DNA from: Nemertoderma westbladi
Lineage: Eukaryota > Xenacoelomorpha > Nemertodermatida > Nemertodermatidae
Reading direction: 5' to 3'
Assembly: GCA_032718475.1 (NCBI GenBank)
Contig: JAUCBJ010007880.1
Coordinates: forward strand, 1 to 57,558
DNA length: 57,558 nt
In this document: in pieces, positions 31,001 through 39,272 of the stretch
Layout: every line of letters starts with the position of its first letter
How positions within the stretch are numbered: position 1 is the stretch's first letter
Program-made: the position numbers and the translations under genes
Notes under the pieces: model-generated
The model's input: the letters and a program-made list of their open reading frames with translations, nothing else
Databases searched by the model: none
Told to the model about the DNA's origin: nothing

Positions 31001-32512
31001 TCCAGAGAGAAGACACCGGAAAACAAGGTAAGTGAAAAACCCGTCTCTAGGAGAAAGGTAACACCAGTGTGTTATACAGACGACAGCGAAAGCCAGACTT
31101 CTCAAGGAGAAGATGGCGGGAAAGACACTGATAGATCTTATTATGTCAATAAAATGCCTAAAGATCAGGTAAGTAAATTCAAGTCTCGAGCAAATGACAG
31201 GAGAGAACAGGTAAGAAAAACTCCTCCCACGTCTCCCAAGAGAATTCCGGTGAGAAAGCCCGAAGAAAAGGCAAGTGTACACAATGTGACTCAGATTAAG
31301 GTGAGTAACATCAAACCAAAATGTGCGCTATGTGATGGGACCCATCGCTTGAATATGTGTGATGAATTTCTAAAGAAATCATTAACTGAGAGACGTGAAG
31401 TCATGTGGGACAAGCGGTTGTGTTATAATTGCCTCAGACAAGGACATCAACGGCGAACCTGTTACTCAGACATAAGGTGTGCAAAGTGTGGTGCGAAACA
31501 TCTTATCTTGTTGCACGCTGAATTCGATCGAAATAGTCCTAATCAGGTAAGTGATTCCGAACTACATGTCCAATTCAGTGATGTGAACGACACTGATCAA
31601 TCTGAGATGGAAGGATTCTATACGGACGAGTTCTCCGACGAAAACGAATCCTGTTATATGATAAATACCGCAGTGTATCGAGCACTCACATATGAAAAGG
31701 ATACAGACAGCGACTTCACTCTAACTACTTCTGAACGACAACCATCTTGGAAAGAGCCATCTTCCAATGTAGGGATCCGAGAGTTTCCTGTGGTGCAAGT
31801 AAGGGTTCACGGACCTAAGAGGAGTTATGTAGTGAACGCCCTCCTTGACTCCGGTAGTACAGGAACATTCATCGACAAAGAGCTAGCCGAAGATATATTT
31901 GCTGGACAACCCAAGTTCCAAACTAAGCTCAACATGTCCGGCATTATGCAAGTTTGGAAATCTACAATAACAGCGGATTATTATGTAGGAGCGTTGTCCA
32001 CCCCCCAGGACGAACTAGGAGAACATAGCATAAGGTCAGTGAAAATGGTGGCTATAAAGAACTTCGCTACTACTCAAGCAGACCTTTATAATTGGGACGA
32101 GGATGAGAGCATCCAACATCTTAACATACCTCGATTCCAGACTGATTATCCTGGAGTGCAAATACTCATCGGCCAAAACACGCATGAGGCACTGGAGACA
32201 TTAGAGAAACGGCCTGCTCAACCGCAGCCACTACAGACCTATGCGGTAAGAACTAGAGTAGGTTGGTACTTTACTGGCCCTTCCCGTAGAACACTCAGAG
32301 AAAGACTACCGCAAGAGCGCGTCTACCAGGTGAGTGAATGGGAAGATGATACTAGTGAGGGAGACGATTTAACTGAGGGAACCCCATACTCCTCAGATAA
32401 CGATGACGTGCACCAGCTTTTTGATGAGGAGAATACCATCGACCTCCTTAAGGAAAACGAGGCTTGGCAAAACCAAGTGAACTTATGTCAACTTCTTTAT
32501 CCATCTGAATGA
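28085..32512 (+). CDS. BEL gag-protease polyprotein
   Basis: 1475 codons ending in TGA. The N-terminal part is hydrophilic and unassigned. Residues about 393-466 form an Ala/Glu/Arg coiled coil made of short repeats (AEAERKAAV-type), unusual in a gag protein. A DUF1759-type gag domain follows at about 795-885 (KFNGDEMKWLPFNEYY, GEKLRYLIECLEGSPK). Three Cys/His knuckle-like motifs lie at about 1080-1145 (CALCDGTHRLNMC, CYNCLRQGHQRRTC, CAKCGAKH). The aspartic protease has ALLDSGSTGTFID with the catalytic Asp at 1255. The product would form the particle core and cleave the polyprotein. The ATG at 28085 is preceded by CACATAAAC. The stop is in the same frame as pol. Confidence 0.94.
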   Translation: MSDTKQNLSDSLLDVTICDSDRGVEPSSRKFSSPPTVRKVIPPVVIKEPRLVQHRRSIIGTRAQVKRDQEAAEQQQPASQELTSQRPNSSSSEDTVDLTPERGAKMMDAVYSDPLLILPAAVLTRLLIAVEEHQIDWARSQRSTRDSYAGYTREELKSMVESQWNFPGPGLPFDLSEAAWEDIHRMGVAKETIDPAVWKRSAAGYAQGFFSSMERVKGQLFQQPQGPQEQGQLLYQVRERILRIRLILSAFEEASKRRQDTSLQVAVKTWFQRVSLQVQGTAQWKAQLEERSTHGESTDATFSQVESESTAEKPHKRDAIDIYLSDYQRFLGDDELRRRLEGLSPNSEGTKLVLDAIDVEMRAANQAKFDEQLRITRVQEEQVKKKRIEDRKTAAVAAAVAAAEAERKAAVAAAEAEAEAERKAAEAEAEAERKVAAAAAEAERKAAVTAAEAVAEAERRASEETTQLELENIQENQDCINKQLTASNMQMMSRSTPKRQGYTSSEEGDTTDTEGKGNRSRLSRRRRTSHRHKLPDLPPAVRRQLNNTNLGSTEPIDQVVKIERLPTIVDEPEIIRPVLEITPSVIDTPVLPETTSKFPLHSTKLPVPRRTAQETVQVLDPERNIPDLSPVVPRPLATTLATPASAVEWVDERWRGMDLLLGQMQETVQQFKGTVRESRLELQEVQQSIALERDKLVNTQRGIPPPPVTMCQPVRSEVSHAQGVEPTRIYTASEVETPIVNPIKGNYRPVDNDIPYRTDHNPRNLYTDNSILNNTMAQESFTRQMARTEARQAVKVGEIVKFNGDEMKWLPFNEYYKDNIQNSVLSNGEKLRYLIECLEGSPKLMALKFIGHPDGLRQVWDTLNIRYGNRNNIAGYLYAKLVAPRKFISSGIIEFSDEIQEISRQLDWLGKSQEYQNAMVIRAVASTLPKGGVGTRWDKKVLYMMEQQRRDPTMADLISFLDGEVKLQLLKLSREKTPENKVSEKPVSRRKVTPVCYTDDSESQTSQGEDGGKDTDRSYYVNKMPKDQVSKFKSRANDRREQVRKTPPTSPKRIPVRKPEEKASVHNVTQIKVSNIKPKCALCDGTHRLNMCDEFLKKSLTERREVMWDKRLCYNCLRQGHQRRTCYSDIRCAKCGAKHLILLHAEFDRNSPNQVSDSELHVQFSDVNDTDQSEMEGFYTDEFSDENESCYMINTAVYRALTYEKDTDSDFTLTTSERQPSWKEPSSNVGIREFPVVQVRVHGPKRSYVVNALLDSGSTGTFIDKELAEDIFAGQPKFQTKLNMSGIMQVWKSTITADYYVGALSTPQDELGEHSIRSVKMVAIKNFATTQADLYNWDEDESIQHLNIPRFQTDYPGVQILIGQNTHEALETLEKRPAQPQPLQTYAVRTRVGWYFTGPSRRTLRERLPQERVYQVSEWEDDTSEGDDLTEGTPYSSDNDDVHQLFDEENTIDLLKENEAWQNQVNLCQLLYPSE
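32510..32512 (+). other. Single in-frame TGA between gag-protease and pol
   Basis: Codons continue open in the same frame for 40 codons (32513-32632) until the region where pol homology begins, and then to 36217. BEL/Pao elements normally encode gag and pol as one open frame, so this is either a recent disabling mutation or a stop that is read through. The context is GAA TGA GAA. Confidence 0.9.
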
Positions 32513-35500
32513 GAAGCTTATAACGACGAGCTAAATGATGTCATTGAGCGTTGTAATGCCAAGACTCGAGATGAACATGCTGTACGATTCTTTACGCAAG
32601 AGGCGGTAGAGCCCAATTCCTACGATAAAGCCTTGTCAGTGGAAGAGGAAAGGGCCAAGCAGATCCAAGAGACAACTACACGTTTCCTCAAAGATCAAGG
32701 TAGGTATGAAGTCGGTCTACCTTTCCGCAAGAGAGAACCGAAGTTCATCAATAACAGACCCTTGGCGGAAAAAAGAATCGCGCAACTCCATCGACGCCTT
32801 ACGGCTAATTCTTCAGCTAAAGCCATGTATCAAACACAGCTGGAGAAATTTATTAGTAAGGGATACGCGGAGAGAGTACCGGAAGAAACACCTGTGACTG
32901 AAAGAACGTATTACTTAACTCACCATTACGTTCCTAAACCCGGTAAGCCACATGAAGTGAGAGTAGTGTTTGATGGCTCCGCTCTTTACATGGGTCAATC
33001 CCTTAACTCTGAATTGTTACCCGGACCCAACTTGCTTCAATCTTTGTTGGGAATTCTTTTAAGATTGAGACAATATTCGATTGCTTTCGCCTCCGATATA
33101 GAAGGCATGTTCTTACAAGTCAAGGTGTTAGATAGGGATCGAGATAGTCTACGATTTCTGTGGTGGCCCGAAGGAGACCTCAACCAGAAACCGGTGGAGT
33201 ACTGGATGACCATCCAGGCCTTTGGGATAATCTCAAGCCCTTCCAACGCCTGTTCGGTAGTGCGTACCACTGCAGAGGACAACCGAGAGGCATTCTCTAA
33301 GGAAGTGATCGACAACATCAAGAGAGACATATACATGGACGACAATCTGAAGTCCCTCCCATCAGTTGAGGAAGCCATTGAGGTCGCTAAAGGAACGGTA
33401 GAGTGCTTAAAAAGAGGTGGGTTTCGATTAACAAAATTCACCAGCAACTCCCGTGAGTTTCTGGAGTCGATCCCTGCGGAAGATCGAGGGGCGAAAGATC
33501 TAGATTTGATCAAAGATGATCTGCCAGAAACCAAGACACTCGGCTTGAAATGGGACACAGAGCGAGATATTCTGTTTTTCCAGCTAAAACAGCGAGATAA
33601 TCCAGTTCGAACCAAACGGATTTGCTTAAGTATACTGAGCACTTATTTCGATCCATTGGGATTTATTAGCCCAGTTATATTGATTGCTCGTAGTTTGGTA
33701 CAACAAATGTGGCTTGAAAACCACTCATGGGACGATTCACTTAAGGGAGAATTATTGAAGAAGTGGATGAAATGGGAAGATTCTCTACCGGCTATCGAGG
33801 ATTTTATAATTTCCCGTTCATATTTTGGTCATGTTCTCCCTACGTATTCCTATCAACTCCATGTGTTTGGAGACGCCAGCGATATGGGAATAGGTATAGT
33901 AGCCTATCTAAGAGTGGAAACTCCGGATGGAATCAAAGTCGCCCTGGTTACTTCTAAGGCATTAATCAACAACAAGTTGAAAGTTCCTCGAGCGGAGTTA
34001 AAAGCGGCTCTATACGCTACAGCCATCGGCCGGAATGTAACCGAACAGATTGACTATCCATTAGAGAAAACTGTCTATTGGACCGACGCTTTACTCGTGT
34101 TAGAGTATATAACCAATGAAGTCTGTCAGTTCAGCGTCTTCGTTACCAACAGGGTAGCCATCATACTTAGTCGCACGACGATGGACCAATGGAGATATTG
34201 CCCCGGAACGATTAATCCAGCAGACATCGCTTCCCGAGGAGCGACTCCAAAGGAATTGGTAAATACTCCCGAATGGTTGGGTGGACCCAACTTTCTCTAC
34301 AAAGAAGAAGAAGAATGGCCTCCCCATCTCACAACAGCAGAGATCAGACAGGCCAAGGGAGCGGAGAAAGTTAAACCCAAAACTCGAGCGAGTAAATCGA
34401 AGTTGTTTAAACCTGCGGTTGATCTATCTGTATTATTTACTTCCGGAGAGGATGCTTTGGATCCGAAACCCACCACTACGACTAAAGAAGTCTTGGAAAT
34501 CCGTGACAAGGATTGGAAATCTGGAATACCAGATGTCGCGCAAGGACTCTCACCTCTCTTGCAGAGAGTGATACGTCATTACAGTTCCTGGAATCGGCTC
34601 TGTAAAGCCGTCACCTATTTAAAACGATGTTTTCATCATCGTTACTCCGGGACAAAGACCAATAGTGATGATGCTCCATCAACATCTGCAAGAGTCCATG
34701 TTGTTAAAGATCTTCCTAAATATAAGATATCCGACAGGTTTCTAAAGGAGAAGATCAGTTACCAGGAGCATGATGAAACCAACAAACAGATGCTGAGACT
34801 CCTACAATGCTATGAGGATCCCGATAAGTATTTCCTGTTGTTAAGAAATCCGCAGATGCGCTTAAGGGATCGCTTCTCTAGTACCATGATAGATGGGTTA
34901 ATACGTGTTGGAGGAAGGCTCACCAACGCCCCCTTATCCTTTGACACTAAGTTTCCCATACTCATTAGAAATCTTGATATACAAATCAAGATGATTGTAG
35001 ATGTTCATAGCAAACTGTATCACGCTGGAAGAGAACGAGTTCTGAGCGAAATTCGAACTCGCTACTATTTTTATAAACCCCGTAGGGCTCTGAACCAAGT
35101 TCTTAGGAACTGCATACCCTGTAGGAAAGCATTCAGTAGGCCTTTAACACAGCGAGAGGCAGAATTACCTAGGGAAAGAGTAAGCTTCTATGAACCACCC
35201 TTTACTAATACCGGTGTGGATTTATTTGGCCCTATTGAAGTATATCGTGCCCGGACTATAGTCAAGAGATGGTGTGTCATCTTCGTTTGTATGACTTGTA
35301 GAGCTATCCATCTCGATATGGTAAACGATCTATCCACCAACAGCTTCGTGTTGAGTTTACGACGACAGATCGCTCGTTTCGGAACCAGTAACACGATGAG
35401 ATCGGATAAGGGAACGAACTTCATTGGCGCCAACAACGAAATTCAAGCTTACGTAAAGGACTGGAACAGAAGACAGGTGGACGATCAGCTAAAGATAACA

Positions 35501-36217
35501 GCGTCTAGCTGGACCTTCAACGCCGCCGACGCCCCTTGGTGGGGAGGAAGTTGGGAGAGATTGATTAGGAGCGTGAAGACTGCGTTCCACTTTATTGTAC
35601 CTTGTCGCGCTTATCTCACCGACGAACTATTGCGGACGTTAATGGAGGAAATCGCCGCCTATCTCAACGAAAGACCGCTTATGCCAGTCTCTTCAAGTCC
35701 GGATTCCCTGGAAGCGCTAACACCCGCGCACTTTCTACTGAAGAAACCCGTAGCCATGCTCCCACGATCGGAGATCACAGACGGAGACGAGTACTGCCGT
35801 CGAACCTGGCAACTTATGCAGTTGCTATCCCGTCGTTTCGCTGACCATTTCGAGAAACATTACCTGCCCACTCTACAACTTCGAACTAAGTGGTTTGCGC
35901 AGCAAGAAAACGTCAGCGCTGGAGACATGGTGCTTATTGTGGACCCCGATCTCCCACGTAAGCGATGGCAAACAGGACGTATCATCGAGACTCATATCTC
36001 GAGCGATGGTTTGGTGCGATCAGTAGAGCTCGTCGTCATGCGGCGTAACTTTAAGAAACCAGGGATAGTCTTTGAGACTCAACAGCTCAATCGCCCAGTG
36101 GGTCGTTTATGTTTACTGGAAAGAGACAGAGAGCTCTCCGGAAACTATGGAAGGCAAGAAACTCTTCCCACGACCACTTCCCTAATCCAACCGACATCTA
36201 GGGACTCCCCAACTTAA
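32513..36217 (+). CDS. BEL pol: RT, RNase H, integrase, DUF5641
   Basis: The frame is open from just after the TGA; the numbering here is from 32633. There is no upstream ATG, so translation presumably depends on passage through the TGA. Reverse transcriptase has VVFDGSALYMGQSLN, FASDIEGMFLQV and the catalytic YMDDN at 234-238. RNase H has HVFGDASDMGIG (Asp 414), VPRAELKAAL and YWTDA. Integrase has an HHCC zinc domain (KLYHAGRERVL...CIPCRKA), GVDLFGPIEV (Asp 863), RSDKGTNFIG (Asp 925) and GGSWERL (Glu 975), the DDE triad, with a wide D-to-E spacing as expected in BEL/Pao. The C-terminus (LPTLQLRTKWFAQQENVSAG, DMVLIVD) is DUF5641. All catalytic residues are present. Confidence 0.95.
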   Translation, partial: EAYNDELNDVIERCNAKTRDEHAVRFFTQEAVEPNSYDKALSVEEERAKQIQETTTRFLKDQGRYEVGLPFRKREPKFINNRPLAEKRIAQLHRRLTANSSAKAMYQTQLEKFISKGYAERVPEETPVTERTYYLTHHYVPKPGKPHEVRVVFDGSALYMGQSLNSELLPGPNLLQSLLGILLRLRQYSIAFASDIEGMFLQVKVLDRDRDSLRFLWWPEGDLNQKPVEYWMTIQAFGIISSPSNACSVVRTTAEDNREAFSKEVIDNIKRDIYMDDNLKSLPSVEEAIEVAKGTVECLKRGGFRLTKFTSNSREFLESIPAEDRGAKDLDLIKDDLPETKTLGLKWDTERDILFFQLKQRDNPVRTKRICLSILSTYFDPLGFISPVILIARSLVQQMWLENHSWDDSLKGELLKKWMKWEDSLPAIEDFIISRSYFGHVLPTYSYQLHVFGDASDMGIGIVAYLRVETPDGIKVALVTSKALINNKLKVPRAELKAALYATAIGRNVTEQIDYPLEKTVYWTDALLVLEYITNEVCQFSVFVTNRVAIILSRTTMDQWRYCPGTINPADIASRGATPKELVNTPEWLGGPNFLYKEEEEWPPHLTTAEIRQAKGAEKVKPKTRASKSKLFKPAVDLSVLFTSGEDALDPKPTTTTKEVLEIRDKDWKSGIPDVAQGLSPLLQRVIRHYSSWNRLCKAVTYLKRCFHHRYSGTKTNSDDAPSTSARVHVVKDLPKYKISDRFLKEKISYQEHDETNKQMLRLLQCYEDPDKYFLLLRNPQMRLRDRFSSTMIDGLIRVGGRLTNAPLSFDTKFPILIRNLDIQIKMIVDVHSKLYHAGRERVLSEIRTRYYFYKPRRALNQVLRNCIPCRKAFSRPLTQREAELPRERVSFYEPPFTNTGVDLFGPIEVYRARTIVKRWCVIFVCMTCRAIHLDMVNDLSTNSFVLSLRRQIARFGTSNTMRSDKGTNFIGANNEIQAYVKDWNRRQVDDQLKITASSWTFNAADAPWWGGSWERLIRSVKTAFHFIVPCRAYLTDELLRTLMEEIAAYLNERPLMPVSSSPDSLEALTPAHFLLKKPVAMLPRSEITDGDEYCRRTWQLMQLLSRRFADHFEKHYLPTLQLRTKWFAQQENVSAGDMVLIVDPDLPRKRWQTGRIIETHISSDGLVRSVELVVMRRNFKKPGIVFETQQLNRPVGRLCLLERDRELSGNYGRQETLPTTTSLIQPTSRDSPT

Positions 36218-37864
36218 TATCGTTCGGAGTGGGCGTGTGACTCTATTATTTTATATTATTTTGTTATTTTTATATTTATGTATGTATTACTATGTAATTT
36301 TATTATAATCGTTTTATTTAATTTAATAGAATATTATTTAGTGATTATTTAGTAGAATAGTGCAATATGTTCGTGTTCATTGCGTACGTAATTACTTATA
36401 TTATATTTAGTGCGACGGCGAGAAATAATTCTTTTTCTCTTTCCTTATTGTCCGTATTATATTATAAATACGTAACTACAGTAAGATGAAATGTCCGTAC
36501 TTATTAAAGTACAATAAAGCCACTACTATATTTAAGTATTATTGGTAGGCAGAGTATTAGGAATGCAAAGTTCAGATCCTCGTGTCTCGGCTAAACCAAG
36601 CTCTGGGTAGACCTTGGAAACGACTTGCCTCTTCACACTGACATTGCTTCGTGCGATATTGCTCTCATACCGCATATTAAATAATACATATAGTAGCGTG
36701 ATGTCCCTTTAACAGTAGCGTATAACGCAAAATAAATCTGTTAAACCCTTTGACCATCTGTAATTCTAGTCGATTAAGATATCGCGGCACCCACCGATAT
36801 ACTTGAAAGACAAATTCTAGAATCAGTGGTTAACGTCCCCAGACAAGTTCTGGAATAAATCGGTGCCCATCTCAAATATTAATTATTTAATATTTGCAAA
36901 TCCAATAAATCAAAATCTGTAAAATTCAGATCCTTCAACAATTCTAGTCAATTAAGATATCGTAGCATTTACCGATATTCTTAAAAGGACAATTTTCATA
37001 GAATTAAGGATCTTGTGTCCCCAGACATGTTCTAGACTCAAAATATGTCCATTTAATTATCAAATAATAAAATTTCAGGGAATACATTTAAATTCATGCC
37101 TTTTAATGAGTTTAATAAATTGCCATTTTTACGCAATTTATAACATTCCCAAAATTCCATTAATTAATAGATCAAGGGAGCGGAGATTTGTCTTATTATG
37201 AGTATGAGTGTGCGAAAGTCTCCCAAACATGGTCAATAGCCGATAAAATTCATAAAGTCATGTATCAAACAGGACATTGACTATTAAAGAATTACTATTA
37301 AATAACATCCCAGATCTGTATGCATGGGAATTACTCTAATTCTACCGCTAGCTTTGCATAATGTCACCATGGCAACAACCACGCTAGAATTAGAATTGAG
37401 TTAAAAGAACAATAGAAAGCTTGTCCCATTGAATAGCATAGGGAATAAATAGCGCACTGCTAGTATCCAAGGATACATAATAATACAGTGACATTCTGGA
37501 AGGCATTGACTAACGGACAAATGGCCCGAATGTGCGTAGTTGTGACCAGTTGTGTGGTATTTGTGAGTTTATAGGTGAATGTTACTGCTAAAGTGTGTTT
37601 ACAGTAGCTAGTCGCAATCGTGAAAGTAACCTAACTCTCCAAGGAAAACCTGAAGTACATCTAAGCCTTTGGGACGGACAGTGGAGTGACTTGTGCCGGT
37701 TGTCGTTGTCGTTGTGCGGCTACGTCGTTGGCGAAAGTACAGCGGCGACAACACATCGGCGCTGAGGATCTCGCACTGTCCGGGGGCGGATTGGGGTAGG
37801 CAGCGACGCTCGCTGGCCTTTAATATAAACTCATTATAATATTAATAAACTCATATATAGCAGA
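36218..37864 (+). other. BEL 3' region, proximal part (noncoding)
   Basis: AT-rich, with no long frame. An imperfect 178-bp tandem duplication spans about 36740-37050 (AATTCTAGTCRATTAAGATA at 36762 and 36940, each followed by CCGATAT and CCCCAGACA). A palindromic GTCACCATGGCAAC at 37363-37376 fits the RFX X-box consensus. From about 37680 the base composition becomes GC-richer, leading into the possible decayed gene. Confidence 0.6.
37363..37376. promoter_or_regulatory. RFX X-box-like site in the BEL 3' region
   Basis: GTCACC-AT-GGCAAC fits GTNRCC(N0-3)RGYAAC, the binding site of RFX factors that drive ciliary and germline genes in animals. It lies about 500 bp before the decayed frame. A single match in 57 kb can be chance, and binding is inference. 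Confidence 0.35.
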
Positions 37865-39195
37865 TATGACGGAGTTGATAGAAGATGGTCTTGGTATCAG
37901 GGAGCGATATAATCTACTTTCAAGCGTTTGTTGATAGCTTGATACGCGGTGATACTAGTCCAACTACTATGAAGGATGATGGTTGTTATATCGAACCTAC
38001 GATTTCCTGGAAGTAACTTACGCGTGAATTGGACTATGGAAAATTCACCGCTCGCTACACGCATTGTAATGGTATGTATATGGACTTCTTCACCATTGGC
38101 CATTCTATCGATTTACACGATACGGACTATGTCGAACATATCCTACCCAGAGGAGTCGAAACGATAAACCAAAATTCTAATGCGAAAATCCTATTCGAAA
38201 TCGACTCGAAAGAAAAGACATTAAAGAAACAAATAAACGCGGTAACTCCAACATATATTTGGAATTCTTGATAGAAGCATTGTAACAACAAATAAATATC
38301 ATCCGCGTTTCCCCTACCAGACGTGCGTCTTTGGTATTATTACGATAAATGCCCTAGACCCAACCAATAAACGGAAAGACATAAACATCCACGGAAACGT
38401 TGTGTTAAACACAGTTGTGCTCGTTATATTTACTGGAGTTTCGAGCGAAACTTGTTTGACGTATCACCTATACTCACTCGGCTCGAACGATCCTGGAGTA
38501 AACCTACGATCAGAGTCCCGGAATACTCGGTCAAACCTCCTCATTCCTTAGTTGGACCTCAGACCTGCGATCCTGGTGGTGTCGCGGATCCTCGCGGACT
38601 GTATTCACTGTTCAAAGATCTAGTGCTACCCTAACAATTAATCGGTAACACTCCGACAGTGATTTCTAGCTAGCCGCCCATCTTACCTAGCCGGATTGTG
38701 ACGCGGACACCTAATATCACTATCCCACCGTATGGTCGTCCCCGTTTAACGCGATACAACCCTTCATCAAGGTGAAGGAGAGCGTTGTACGAAACGAGTT
38801 AAACGCTATTCTATAAAGATCAAAAAAGAAACCTGCGTTTGTTCAGATAAACGTAAGTTATAACAGCAAGTCCAAGCGGTAAACGGATTGGCTTTATCCC
38901 AGTTCGATTGGGAAATCCATAGTCTCTAAGACGATATTGAACTTAGACGACCCTATTCTCGGCGAGAGTTTTAGACGAACGTATCCAACGATGAGCGGAG
39001 GAAAATCAGCTCGAGGAGAAACATATTGAAACGGCGGATACCCCGACTATACTCCCACGCCTTCTGATGCAATCATATTGCACCCTTCACCCAGGAGTTA
39101 TAGCCCTCCTTGTAAAGTGGCTCGCCCCAAAGAGAAAAAGACTCTTGCTAGCTTTAAAAAACTGCGTAAATGCCGTCTGCGCAAGAAAGACTAAC
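37865..39195 (+). pseudogene. Decayed coding region 3' of pol, identity unknown
   Basis: This region looks coding but is broken by stops and frame changes. Recognisable stretches are: from 37885, SGSDIIYFQAFVDSL up to a TAA at about 38014; in the same frame, LDYGKFTARYTHCNGMYMDF and FEIDSKEKTLKKQINAV up to TGA at 38271; then, in other frames, VVLNTVVLVIFTGVSSETC (about 38400-38460) and a Lys/Arg-rich end (KEKKTLASFKKLRKCRLRKK, about 39130-39190) closed by TAA. Composition is GC-richer than the flanking BEL sequence. It occupies the place where some BEL elements carry an envelope-like third ORF, but I see no glycoprotein features and do not recognise the protein. It could be a captured host or viral gene in decay. 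Confidence 0.5.
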
Positions 39196-39272
39196 TGTTT
39201 AGAGTATTCTCGTATTTTAGAAACTGTGAATTTGTATATTTTATAGACTTAAATCCCATTTTCTGGGAGCGG

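Noticed and set aside
33037-33642. 201-codon minus-strand frame inside BEL pol
   Set aside because: It overlaps the catalytic RT region of pol completely and has no recognisable motif; a shadow frame.
37865-39195. Calling the decayed 3' region an envelope gene
   Set aside because: No signal peptide, transmembrane segment or Cys pattern was seen; position alone is not enough.
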